The notes beneath the pieces were generated by a model. It was not told where the DNA came from. It saw nothing but the letters and a program-made list of their open reading frames with translations, and searched no databases. 64,000 nt of DNA, from assembly GCF_963678635.1 (NCBI RefSeq), contig NC_087068.1:47569785-47633784 (forward strand), read 5' to 3'. The stretch's first letter is position 1. Every line of letters begins with the position of its first letter. Positions 1 to 10,899 of the stretch are shown here, in pieces. The stretch comes from Symsagittifera roscoffensis (lineage: Eukaryota > Xenacoelomorpha > Acoela > Convolutidae). Made by a program: the position numbers and the translations under genes.

Positions 1-1427
1 AACTATTTAATAAGCTTAAACCTGGAAGCAGCTGACAAAAATTTAAATTTTGGAGGTTCTGAGTTCGAGTTACGCAAACAAGGTCAAAAACAATTGAACT
101 TTCTTCAGATACTACAGAAATTCGGTGTGAATCATCACGGAAAATTCGGCTACATTTTATAGCCAAAAAAATTGGCTACATTTAAAACCAAATATTTTTG
201 CTAGTTTTCCCCAAGCTATCAAAAAATAGCATCAAATTTCAAACAGCTATCTCAGTAAGTGTTTTGAACAATTTTTTTCTGTTATCTATGAAATTCTTGG
301 GATCAAAACATGGGAGAAAACATTTCACCTGCAACCGTTTTTGTTACATTTTAGATGGTTTGCGTATTTGGCCACTTTGGGCTAATATATAGCTCTATTA
401 ATGTTTATCTAAGATTATCAACTCAAAAACGGTTATTAAAAATCAGAATAGCGATCGAAACGTCAAAACTTATCGCACCGTCTATTTTTTGAAGCAAAAC
501 TAGACGAGCTAAATCGAAGAGAAATCACAACAATCAGGGTTCTGCCCTGATACAAACACTTTCATTATTATTAAAATTGATGATTTTTGGGTGCATGTTG
601 GAAGAATTTCATCCTATCATTCTGCAAGCATATACATCTGGGTAAAAAATTGATTTTTTTTCTATAATTCTTAAATTTCTCGTCATAATATTGAAATCAG
701 CTGTTTTTCTTGCGTCCATAAAGTTGAATTTGGATTGATGTCATGTTGGAAGCAGTTCATAAAAATTCAGAATCAATCTTGATAAAAGTTGTTTCTGAAA
801 ACACTCTTTCTTACAAAGTCAGCTCTCCTTTTGTTTTGAAAAATAGGCAGGTTTTTTTGTCTGCTCACAATTTTGAGCTGCTGTTTTGCCTCTGTTTTCT
901 TTCGTTGGGGGCACGTAATTCTTTTTTATGACCAATATAAGGCCATGAATGCAAATGCAATACTATTAGATGCAAAGAAACGAAGGTAATTTAAAATTGG
1001 TTGCTTATCATGATCGACCATTGACTGAACTGTAATCCTGGGTTTTAACAGTGCAGTAGAATAGCTAACAATTCTAATTCTAATGTTATTAAAAGTAGCT
1101 AAAATTCGCAAAAGACTGAACTAATGCCGATTGTCCGAAGCACAAAAAGGTCTCCCGAAATCCCATAAGTCTTAGATTTTATCTGTTTTATTTACTCAAA
1201 TCTCATTGCAAAATTCAGGGGTGGACTCGAGGATTAGCTGTTAAACTCACACTTGAGTGAACTTTTACGCTTTCCACAGTCAATTAGATAGACAGGTATA
1301 GGATTTTGGCTAACTTAAGCAAATTTCTTTGGCTTTTTTAGATGGAATGATGTTTTGCGAGATTTTCTGCAGACTAATAAGATTGCGTTACTATAATATT
1401 TTCTATCCAGTAGATATATTTTTGGCG
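1..1427. other. No supported feature
   Basis: AT-rich sequence. The open frames here are short and built from A/T-rich codons, without splice-bounded coding character. I see no repeat family from elsewhere in the window. Confidence 0.5.
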
Positions 1428-1524
1428 TACAGTCAATTCGGCCCAAAACAATTCAGCCATTTGAAATTCAGACAATTCAGCCAGAAACATACAGACAATT
1501 CAGCCTGAGACAATTCAGCCCATT
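1428..1524. repeat. Short tandem repeat, ACAATTCAGCC core
   Basis: The core ACAATTCAGCC (once as TCAATTCGGCC) recurs about five times at uneven 15-30 bp spacing, directly abutting the family A element that follows. It may be part of another short transposon end. No coding potential. Confidence 0.6.
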
Positions 1525-1527
1525 TTA

Positions 1528-2085
1528 CAAAATTTTGCCTGCGGCGCACAATTTGTGGCCAAAGATTCTTAGTAGTGCTTTGGAGGAGCTCGGAAAATCA
1601 ATTTGGTCGACCTAAAAAAATATCGACAAAATTCTCGAAACTTTTTGAAAAATCGAAAAAAATCGAAATTGAAGTTATTTCTCGGTTTAAGCCCCCCCCC
1701 CCCCCTCAGGGATTCGACCCCCTGCCGACCCAAAGGGTCCCCCTTTTGTAATATTTTGACATATCCATTTATGGTGACGTACCCTAAAATTTTTCTAAGG
1801 GCGACTTCAGCGCCAATATGTAATAATTTTAAGGGGCGAGCGCGCGCCAAAAAAAACGCAATTTTTTGGTCATTATTTTCCAAAAAAAAACCTAAAACCG
1901 CCTTTTTTGGCCTGTTTTATCAAAATTTTGCCTGCGGCGCACAATTTGTGGCCAAAGATTCTTAGTAGTGCTTTGGAGGAGCTCGGAAAATCAATTTGGT
2001 CGACCTAAAAAAATATCGACAAAATTCTCGAAACTTTTTGAAAATTCGCCCCTCTCGAGAAATTCTTAAATCCGCCTCTTGTGCG
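1528..2085 (+). mobile_element. Family A MITE (hAT-like), copy A1 with internal duplication
   Basis: This copy carries the family A landmarks: GATTCGACCC, CTGCCGACCCAAAGGGTCCC, a CGCGCGCC tract, GCCTGCGGCGCAC, TTGGTCGACCTA and a right end resembling CTCGAGAAATTCTTAAATCC. A 124-bp segment occurs twice without visible mismatch, at 1528-1651 and 1921-2044. The copy is therefore either a head-to-tail partial dimer or a recent local duplication. The short frames across it (about 1569-1965) are not genes. Confidence 0.8.
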
Positions 2086-2329
2086 GCGGAAGATCTGAAC
2101 TTGGTCTATCTGGGGAGGATGTTAAAAATATCCAAAATATTTTACCCTTTAAAAAATTTTTTTTTCAGTTTACGCACACTCTCCTCATTTTACCCAAATT
2201 ATATCAGAAATGAGCCGAAAAGATAGAAAAAAAATATTTGTAAAGTCTTCTTTCAAAAACGTATACTCTCAAAACAATTAAACATTGAATAATTTTGAAC
2301 CTTTCGTCGTTGTTTATTTTTTGTTTCTT

Positions 2330-3570
2330 CTCAAGTTGTCTAAGTATGTTTTGTTTATCTCCAGAAATACATAGAGTAAACTGTTCGTGACATGAAGAAA
2401 TCTCTAATATTCCGTCTGTTTATTTATGCGTTTGGGGTAAAATTGTTTTCACAAAAATTTGAAAAAATTGTCACTTGAACTAATTGTGGCATGAGGAAAT
2501 CTCTAATATAACGTTTTTTTGTTTATGCGTTTCGGGTAGAATCGTTTTCACAAAAATTTGAAAAAATTATCAAGTGAAAACAAAAAACTACACAGAGTGT
2601 CATGAGATTATATGTATTATCGTTATATTTTTTCATCAAAGGTAATGCGCTAGTATTGTAAATAAGTGTAAAGGTGGGGCTATCCACCCATGATGAAGGG
2701 TACGAACGTTTAAACACTATTTTAAAAAAATAAAATCCTAGAAAACTGCACAAAAATGCAATAAAAATTTTTAATTGTCCTTCAAACAGATAATTTTTCA
2801 AAAAATGTAATGAATCGACTTTTCGGAAAACTTTTGTTAACAATAAGTTTTTTACATTCACGCTGACTATTCTCATTTTTAACATAAAAAAATATAAAAT
2901 ACCGTGAAATCTGGAAACAAATTTAATAAACTTTATAGAAAAAAAAATATTTTCGAAATAATTATTTTCCATATTTGATTTTTTTTTGTTTCTGCGTAAT
3001 TTGCCTTTGTTTTTGCTTAAGTTTTGTTATTTTCAAAGATACATAGCTTCAAGAACACTGCTCGTGTCATGAAAAAATCTCTAATTAATAATTCGATTGC
3101 TTGTTTATGCGTTTTGGTACTGTCATTAGAAAAATGGCAGAAAGTTACCAAAAAAAGAATTTTTTTTTGAATCGTTTTCCATATGCAAGCGCAAGCACAA
3201 CCTAATTATTTTTGCAGATGATAAAAATTTACTCAAATCAATTTTTTTGCTTACATTCAAATTGGAATAAATTTTGAGGCGGAAAACTTCTCCGCATTGG
3301 ATATGCGCATTTTATCTTAAACTGTAAATGATTTATGGTAAAATTCCTACAAAAATTCTTTTCTTAAAAAAATTACCACACTGAGTGCCATTAGAAAAAC
3401 AAAGTTTCCAAGGGCAGTGGAGTAACGCTAATTACTGATCATCGGAAATGCGTGCTATTAATGAGTTTGAAAGAAAAGGTGGCTTTTCTCCCAAGATGAT
3501 TGGTACGAACTAATGACTAAAGGTAAAACTAAAATCGAAATCCTAGAAAACTGCAACAATTTTCTTATCG
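2330..3570. repeat. Diverged direct repeats
   Basis: A block containing GAAATCTCTAATAT, GTTTATGCGTTT and TTTTCACAAAAATTTGAAAA occurs near 2390-2470 and again near 2490-2570, with a third diverged relative near 3065-3115. A second pair shares AAAGGTGG, TGATGAAGGGTACGAAC-like sequence and ATCCTAGAAAACTGCA, at 2660-2760 and 3475-3560. This looks like two or three old copies of one element. The 149-codon minus frame at 2523-2972 falls inside and is probably accidental. Confidence 0.55.
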
Positions 3571-3572
3571 TT

Positions 3573-3746
3573 CTACGCAATATGCTGAAAACTGAAAACA
3601 AAATTGACAGACTGCGAAAAATTCTCTTGCAGTGGCCTGTTGGTGGGCGTTCTAGGCCTGCGTCCGTGCTTTTTATTTTTTAATAAACAGTTTGTGTCTC
3701 GGTTCTGGCAAACTCTCATCACGTACCTCCAGAATGAATTGTCTGC
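3573..3746 (-). CDS. Possible last exon: helix-8-like segment and basic tail
   Basis: On the minus strand an acceptor (TTTAATTTTCAAG) is followed by 57 open codons and a TAG stop. The frame enters in phase 0, matching the phase at the end of the 4588-4753 exon. The peptide begins ADNSFWRYVMRVCQNRDTNC and continues with a basic, proline-containing stretch (KKHGRRPRTPTNRP). Aromatic and basic residues followed by cysteine are what is seen after TM7 in class A GPCRs (helix 8, palmitoylated cysteine, cytoplasmic tail); that reading is an inference. Against it, I find no exons for TM3-TM7 in the 841 bp between this exon and the TM1-TM2 exon. It could be an unrelated ORF. Confidence 0.25.
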   Translation of the reverse strand, partial: ADNSFWRYVMRVCQNRDTNCLLKNKKHGRRPRTPTNRPLQENFSQSVNFVFSFQHIA

Positions 3747-3784
3747 CTTGAAAATTAAATGTTTTGTTTAAAATTCATGCAATT

Positions 3785-3893
3785 TTTGACCAAAACCTTC
3801 CAAAATTGCCCAAACTTAAATTTTTGACCTGTTATTTCGAAACCTGTTACCTACCCCCACCCCTCCTCCTCCTCCTTCTCGAGAAAACCTTAG
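3785..3893 (+). mobile_element. Decayed family A remnant
   Basis: It retains GACCAAAACCTTCCAAAATTG, a TTTTTGACCTGTT-like segment and a right end with CTCGAGAAAACCTTAG, in the same order as intact family A copies. The termini are not preserved. Confidence 0.45.
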
Positions 3894-4587
3894 CATTAGC
3901 GAGAAAATCTGTGAGTTTAGTTTGAACTAGTTCATGAGTTTTGATTTTTTCAATATTTAGGTTATGCTTGCGATCAAAAACTTGACCTTTACAAATCTCT
4001 AAAGAAAATGAGTGCTTTGAGCCTTAAGTCTAAAAACTGAAAATAGTTGAAGCGACATTGGTTTTCCGAATCGTCTAAGCTTTCTTGACGATTGGCTAGA
4101 GTTTAATTGACCGTGAGCTAATGCAATATGTTCAATTAAATTGATATCGTTCTCAGGGGACAAATACATCTACTTTTCAACTCGAAGCAACAACCTTGCA
4201 TTGATACGACTACAGGGTAGAGGTTCCAGTTGAGAGCTCTGCAGTTACTTTTGATACAGAGAGTAATGCAATTTAGTCAATTTGAAAACAAAAGCAGTTC
4301 AATTCGTCTCGAACCTTTGATTGAGGAACGAAAAAAAATCGTTTTGATTATGAACCATATGAGCCAAAATTTCAGCCCGTAATTTTTACATGTATATTTA
4401 TGAACCAAATAACCAAAAACGCATGGAATGACTTCAAAAGGAAAAGGTTGGATATGAAAATCAGAATATAAATGCACACTAATTTGAATATTTATTCGAT
4501 TGAACTCCTTCAATGGTTCATTTAATACGAATTTTCAAATTTCAAGTAACTAAAAACAAAATTTCGAAGTGAGATGTATTTTCTGAC

Positions 4588-4753
4588 CTGTGCGATGAAC
4601 ATGTCGATACATGTGATTGTGACCATCAAGTAGCCCGACACTTCTCTCAGCTGCTCAGTCTTGTAGAAGAGGTAGAGGATCAAGCCACAGCCGACATTAG
4701 TTGAAAACCAGAGTAGAAAGTACACTGTCGGGTCCAGGATACGAAGCAGCAAA
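4588..4753 (-). CDS. GPCR-like membrane protein, exon 2 (TM1-TM2)
   Basis: Minus-strand exon bounded by acceptor CTGATTAG and donor CAG/GTCAGA. One nucleotide plus 55 codons complete the split codon left by exon 1, so the phases agree. The peptide starts LLLRILDPTVYFLLWFS and runs through a hydrophobic helix with an Asn (TNVGCGLILYLFY), a short basic loop (KTEQLREVSG) and a second helix ending YLMVTITCIDMFIAQ. The spacing Asn in helix 1, LR in the loop, then xxxID in helix 2 resembles the N1.50, ICL1 and D2.50 pattern of class A (rhodopsin-like) receptors. Codons are GC-richer than the flanks. Class A GPCR is an inference from TM1-TM2 only. A transition-zone tetraspan protein such as TMEM17 was considered and fits less well. 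Confidence 0.6.
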
Positions 4754-5243
4754 CTAATCAGAGGGGGGGGGGGGGTAGAATTATAATAGTTGGCTCATTT
4801 GTTATTAGAAAACCATATAGATGGAAATAATGGATTTTGTCAAATACAACTCCAACAAAAAAAATACAAAAAAATGTTTTTTTATTATATTCAGTATTTG
4901 CATAAATTTGTAATCTGTGGAGTGGTTGTTTAGTACATTAGCCGAAAAGGGGTTGTTAAACGGATTTAAATACGTGCATCACAAAGGTGCATCTCATTTG
5001 GGGTGAGCAGGAGCTTTTGGCGGTTTATATTGAACAAAATCTATATTCGGAGAACTACCCAAGCGCACTTTTTTGGAAAGTTTTGGACGAGTTATTGTGT
5101 TTTTCAGTGCTTGCTCCCTCTTCAAAAAACTGTACATACATTTTTAAAAAAATGGCTTAAAAGTACCAAAATGAGGAACCCCTCGGAAAGTTTTGGTAGC
5201 CAACCAGAAATGAGGGAAGGCGGGATTGTCGCATCAGTCCCAT

Positions 5244-5685
5244 CAGCAATCAGCAATCAGCAGCGGATTTGGGGGGGGGGGGGTGGATGTTTGCCTTTGC
5301 TTCAGGGATTCGACCCCTGCCGACCCAAAGGGTCCCCGCTTTGTACTATTTTGAGATATCCATTTTTGGCTGACGGACCCAAATTCTTTTCCAAAGGCGC
5401 CTTCGACGCCAAATCATACTATATATGAGGGGGAGCGCGCGCCAAAAAACGCAATTTTTTGGTCAAAATCTTCCAAAAAGTGCCTAAAAACGCCTTTTTT
5501 GGCCTGTTTTTTCAAAAATTTGCCTGCGGCACAAAAAATTTGGTCGAAATAGGGTCTTTATAGTTATTTAGGAGAACTCAGAAAATCAATTTGGTCGACC
5601 TAAAAAAAGGTCGACCAAATTTTTGAAATTTTTTAAAAAAACGCAACCCCACCCCCTCCTCGAGAAAATCCTAGATCCGCCCCTG
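5244..5685 (+). mobile_element. Family A MITE (hAT-like), copy A2
   Basis: Near-complete copy inside intron 1 of the minus-strand GPCR-like gene. It starts CAG and ends GATCCGCCCCTG. The left end has a small CAGCAAT expansion and a G run of about 13. Flanks aGTCCCAT (5236-5243) and cGTCCCAT (5686-5693) match at 7 of 8 positions, as expected for an aged 8-bp target duplication. An 8-bp duplication with CAGGGGC-type ends is the known hallmark of hAT elements. No transposase is encoded. Confidence 0.85.
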
Positions 5686-5835
5686 CGTCCCATAACACCC
5701 CGTTTGGGATTACTACTTGGCATCCCTTAGCTCAAAGTAGAAAAAGAGCACGACTTATGATGATTCTGAAAAACTTCATAGCCTTGCTTTTAGGAACCCA
5801 TCCTCACTTCAGGTACCAAACTATTATAATTATAC

Positions 5836-5936
5836 CTATTCGGGATATTGTCGTCTTCGTCCGACGAGTCGTCTTGTGAGTCATTCACCGTCGGCGTCAT
5901 GTTTAATACGAAGCTCGGATTCAAAGTATATGCCAT
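5836..5936 (-). CDS. GPCR-like membrane protein, exon 1 (start and acidic N-terminus)
   Basis: On the minus strand the ATG at 5936 opens 33 codons plus two bases before donor AATAG/GTATAA. The peptide reads MAYTLNPSFVLNMTPTVNDS and then an acidic run (QDDSSDEDDNIPN). The two leftover bases AG join the first base of the 4588-4753 exon to give Ser, so the reading frame continues. Two N-glycosylation sequons (NMT, NDS) and the lack of a signal peptide fit an extracellular N-terminus whose first membrane helix acts as signal anchor. The intron of 1,082 bp contains family A copy A2. Confidence 0.6.
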
Positions 5937-8475
5937 ATTTAAATGCTATTTGTAACACTGTACTTCAGAATTGGCGGAAAACACAATGGAATAAAGCAAT
6001 AATTGAAATGGAAATTTGCAATTTGAAATTTAAGATCTAAAAAAGCAATTTAAAGAAGAAGAAATATATTTCTTTTTTGTATGTTTGCTTTCGTTTTTTG
6101 TCCAGTTTTCACTCAGCTTTTTTGTTATTGATATCCACTGGAGGGTAACATGATTTTTTTAAGTTGAAAAAATTTAAAAATAACTTGACGCCAGACAAGG
6201 AATAAGTGGCTCTTTGTAGTTTTAAATTCAGTAACAAGTCAACAAAATAATTTTTAAATTCTGTATTTAAAAGAATTAATACTGTTTTTTTTTGGTTTAA
6301 AATCCAGTAGCAAGGAAAACAGGGAAGGTTGCTTGGTACAGCGGTGTTAACTTCGGACAGAATGATATTATGTAAATATGACTGTCACTTTGGCACAACT
6401 TGTAGTTGCTAAAACGGAAAAAATTGGCATCAAATGTCTGAACAAAGCGGAATGAAATAGGATAGGTTATAGAAATTTGATCAGTAATTTGAACTTAACA
6501 GGAAAACAACAAATAATTATGGTCTTAGTTACACTAAAAAATTATTCTTAAAAACGATTCTCTTCTGGAAGTGTGAAGTATTCTATGGGAACTGTTTTTA
6601 TATCCGTCTAGGGTTTTATAACTGTTTTTATAATCGAGCAGGTTGAACGATGTTTAAAGTATACTTTTTGTAACAGAGGAAATCATATTTCTTTTTCGGA
6701 CAAACTTTCGGGGGGAGGTTTTCTTTAAACCGCGATTAAAACGCAATTCGAGATAAATCTATTTAAAATCCAAAAGCGAAGCCTTTTTTGACGTATTGGA
6801 GAGCAAATGTCAAAAACCCATTAAGGTTTATTCATTTTTTGTAAGAAACACCATAAAATAAAGATAAGTAACTAGAAAAATAAGAATGACGGATAACGTG
6901 AAACTTAAGATGACTGTTAAATGGAGCAATTTCTGGGATGTTCCGCCTCCCAAGTAAAAAATAATCTTCCCCCTAGAGAAATATGCAACTATAAGGTATC
7001 CTATCGAATTAACCAGACGGTTTTTTTGCGACTTCAGTTCCCTTATAATTTATAATCAAGTTATTAAAATAGATTTTAGCGATTTTTGCCACGGGTCACA
7101 CGCAGAAGAAGAGGCTTTTTTATTTTAGTATCTAGGGAGTTTGAATGGTAATGAGGTAGAAAAAGTTAAAATAATTCGTAACTTCTAGTTAAAATAATTC
7201 GAGTTGTAATTTCACACTCCTGACAAATAAATGACCAATGTTAAAAATGAAATAATCCAAAATCGAAAGGCAAGTAGTCAATCTGCAATACCAGAATTTC
7301 AGTTAATTTCTTACTTTCTCAAGAAAACGTTTCATTCTTCTTCAAACTGCCTCCTCCTATTGGCTGGAAAGCTACCAACCATTTTACGGGAGTGATTTTT
7401 TTAAAAATAACTACCTATATTGCTTGATCAATGAAAAGAGTAAAATATGTTACGCTTTGTTGGTCATTTCAACTTCATTGAAAAATTTGAACTTTTAATC
7501 TGAAAAGTATTGTAAGAGTAACTCTTTAAGGACTGTAGGATTTCTAAAGTTTTAAGTTTTAACCTCAAAAAATAATGGTTAATGATGCTATGATTAAGAA
7601 ACGGACGCAATTAAAAAAGACAAAAATTCTAAAAACAACCCAAAACGTCCCTCCACAAAAACAACGAAAAATGATTTAAAATCAGCCGAATTTAAGTGCC
7701 CTTTTCAAATTTTACATCCTCTTTATTCCCATATCATTGTATGATATTTTTCCTTGATGACCAAAATGTTCTGGGAAACCTACTGGGAATTAAAATTAAT
7801 GAGAACAGAAAAACTCCATGATAATCCATCAACAAAAGCACCCGTTTTAATGAGAATATTTCTAGAACGGACTCCCCTGTTACATGTCCGAATATTTGGG
7901 ATAAAGTGACTTATTAGGAGAATATTTCATGAGTTTGAAGTATGCTGCGATACTTAATAGACAGAGTGGTGAAATTTCAAACTTCGCATGAGTAAATTTG
8001 AGCCTACATGACAGGTATTATAGTAGAAGTGAAAACTTTGGGCCAACTTTTGGAGTCAAGCTATGCAAGTTTTGGAATTTTATAGCTTTTTATATGGTAT
8101 TCTCTCCTGACACATTTGGCCGAAAGGATAAAAACAAATATTGGTTTCCAAAATTAAATACTTTAATCGTGAATGTAAGCTAGGAATAAATCTCGAGAAC
8201 AATAGACTAACCGGCTAATTATGACATTCTATTTTGATTTGGTACCGTGAAAATTAATGCTGCCATGAATATATTTTTTTTGTACTGGAATGAAATACTG
8301 TATTCGTAATTCGTAAGAGTTTTTTCATGCAAAAAACGCATACAGTTTTTTAAAATGAAAAAGGGCTCAGTAATTATACAAATTAAATTTTCAGTTGGTT
8401 GAGCTGCAACACCAGGCTGCAATGAAAAACATAGCCAATTGACTGTTGAAAAAAAGTAATGAACGCAAGTAAACA
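5937..8475. other. No supported feature
   Basis: AT-rich region upstream of the minus-strand gene, so it should contain that gene's promoter. I cannot pick a TATA or initiator site with confidence. No recognisable repeat family or coding exon seen. Confidence 0.4.
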
Positions 8476-9015
8476 AACAAGACTGCTCGTATCAGGGCGA
8501 AGCCCTGAAAGTTCCGACTGCCTTTTAACGTTTATGGAGCAGTAAAAACATAAACAGAATAAAAAAATTAGATGAAATAAAAATGAAAAACTTGTTTTTC
8601 TAAAATTTGAAAATTTTTCTATGAAAATCATCACCCCACATGCCATATAAAGTACATAACATTAGATTTCGCTCCTTGTAACAAATTAATTATGGCAAAT
8701 AAGCTTCTTTCAACCAATTTGGAACGATTTCTAAGACGGATTAACTCTCCGCTTACGCGTTAATAGCGCGAATTATATCGCGCGTTAATTGTCCCAAATT
8801 GGTCAAAATGGCAATCTTTAAACCCTCATAACTTTAGAAAAATGATCACCGGTAAAATATTTTTTCAAATTTAAGCTCAGGACAACAATACCTTTCGAAT
8901 GATAAAAAAAATTCCGTCAAAAATGGTCAGTCAAAAAGTCGAAATTTGTCTGAAGAAAAAAAACCCCACCCCGAGCACAAATATTCCCTTACTTTCGTAT
9001 CGAAAGTCGGAACAA
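8476..9015 (+). mobile_element. Family B element, copy B1
   Basis: Near full-length copy. It begins AACAAGACTGCTCGTATCAG, followed by the small hairpin CAGGGCGAAGCCCTG. The middle carries TTACGCGTTAATAGCGCG and CGCGCGTTAATTGTC, flanked by opposing AACCAATTTGGA and CCAAATTGG. It ends CGTATCGAAAGTCGGAACAA. No protein is encoded. Superfamily unknown. Together with the copy at 34252-34786 it defines the family. Confidence 0.85.
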
Positions 9016-9242
9016 CAAGACTTCTCATATCAGTCCGATTCCGACTACACCCATAAGTTATCGAAAAATGGTCACGGATGTAATATTTTTTCAAATTTAA
9101 GCTCAGGACAACACTACCTTTTGAATGATATAAAAAAATTCCGTCAAAAATGGCTAGTTAAAAAGTCGAAATTTGTCCGAAGAAAAAAAAACCCACCCCG
9201 AGCACAAATATTCCGTTACTTTTGTATCGAAAGTCGGAACAA
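9011..9242 (+). mobile_element. Family B, internally deleted tandem copy
   Basis: A second family B copy shares the AACAA junction with the first. It has a decayed start (AACAAGACTTCTCATATCAG), lacks the CG-rich centre, and keeps the right part through AAGTCGGAACAA. The 120-codon plus frame at 8899-9261 spans both copies and is an artefact. Confidence 0.75.
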
Positions 9243-10513
9243 TAATGGTTCATTTATTTAAAGTTGGTGTGAAAAAAATATCGCCATAGGCACCCAAAAA
9301 ACAAATAAGTAAAACAAAAATAATAAAAAAGAAATCATGTGTGCAAACACGATGCGGAAATTTATTACCTTTCATGTATTAGGTCACAATAAATCCGATA
9401 TTTGAAGCTTATGAAAAATTAAATTAGCCATGGAGCCATCATAGTCTGGTATGAAATTATATGGCATATTAAAACGATTTATAAATTGGCAAAAATGATT
9501 TATATATTCAAGTCCTGAAAACTTAATTTTGTCTAATAAAATAGGTTTTTATAAATAAAAGATTAGCGCCATTTTGAGAATAAAATTTTCAAATTATTGC
9601 TACAAAAATTTCAAAATGTATGAGAAACTTTTTTTTGCCTAATTGATTCGTTACATTTTTGGTCGGTTCAATTTTTGAACTTGCAAAAAATTAACTTTTT
9701 TTGAAGCATTTTGTAAATCTAATCAATCGTGAAACTTAAACTCGCAAGGAGGTTTGATGGGTAACAATCAATTAAAATCGAGTTTCTCACAAAGTGTTGC
9801 CAATATAAGCAATTAAAATTACTCTTTAGGACCACACACGTTAAAACTCCAATAAATTTTACAGTTTTCAAAGAAATTGAATTGATTACATTCCATTTAA
9901 AATTAATCTTTTAAAAATAATATGGTAGTATAGTTTGTACCAAACTGGTCCATATTTAATCTGCAAAATTTTTAGCTTGTCTAGCTCATTTTTCAAACTC
10001 ATCACAATTTTTTAATTTTGACATAACAACATCCTTCACAATTTATCTACCCTTTTCTCATTGTAAAATCCCCAATGTGTGTTGCATGTGTTAGGGGGTA
10101 AGTAAGGGCAGGAGAGCGTGTTAAGTGAATGAATTAAGAAAGGTGAAAAAAAAGTGGGTTGAGTGGGGAGAAACCTCAAACAGGAAACCAATGAGAAAAA
10201 ATTGTGAAGAAGAAAAGTAGAAAACAATACAACAATGTTTCTCATACCAAAAATATACAATTGCAATTTTCAAGTTCTTTTTTATGCGAAAACGTTTTGG
10301 AAAATACAAACTCTTGCTTTATTCTTTCCAATTTATCGTTGGAGAGAGCAGTACAAAAGTATACCTGATGAAAGTTTTATTTTTCTAAACGATCGTCTAA
10401 CTTAAAATGGCCCGACTACTACCAGAGTCGAAAAACTTCTCTTCGTTCATGCAAAAGTGCAGTGGAAACGCACTCAAACGACAATTCCATCTACAATAAA
10501 TCAAGAGAGGAGA

Positions 10514-10515
<2 letters not shown>
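9243..10515. other. No supported feature
   Basis: AT-rich, no family recognised. The minus frames at 10036-10309 are low-complexity translations. Confidence 0.4.
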
Positions 10516-10562
<47 letters not shown>

Positions 10563-10568
10563 TGTGTG
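10516..10568. repeat. (AG)n microsatellite with short (TG)n
   Basis: About 22 uninterrupted AG units followed by four TG units. The LSLSLS minus frame (10397-10690) is its translation and not a gene. Confidence 0.95.
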
Positions 10569-10899
10569 CTTGAGAGAAGGAGACCACTATAAAAAAATTT
10601 GATGGAAAAACTTTTTGTCAGACTTAATGTATCATCATGAAAAATCAAAATCAAAATTAAATAAAACATAGACTTTGACAACTTGCACAAGTTGATAGAA
10701 TCAAACTACGATTACGAATGATTGGCCGAAAGAAACAAAAAAAAAATACAAAAGTTTTTGCTGAGTGAGTGTTGTACACCTTTTTTTTTCTTCCTCCAGA
10801 TACAAGGATGCCAAAAATTTTTGTCAGCAACTCTAAACCAAACAAAAATTGAAACAGTATCGATTCTTCAAGAAAACCAGTAATCTTAGCTGTTTTTCT

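Noticed and set aside
1569-1965. Overlapping ORFs of 104 and 120 codons
   Set aside because: Both are translations of the family A element; frames with similar peptides recur at every copy.
2523-2972. 149-codon minus-strand ORF
   Set aside because: Phe/Ile/Lys-rich translation of AT-rich repeats; no domain, and it overlaps a repeat pair.
4157-4218. Possible 62-bp plus-strand exon (DKYIYFSTRSNNLALIRLQ)
   Set aside because: Acceptor and donor are present, but the open stretch is too short and no neighbouring plus-strand exons exist.
10397-10690. 97-codon minus ORF with LSLSLS
   Set aside because: Translation of the (AG)n microsatellite.
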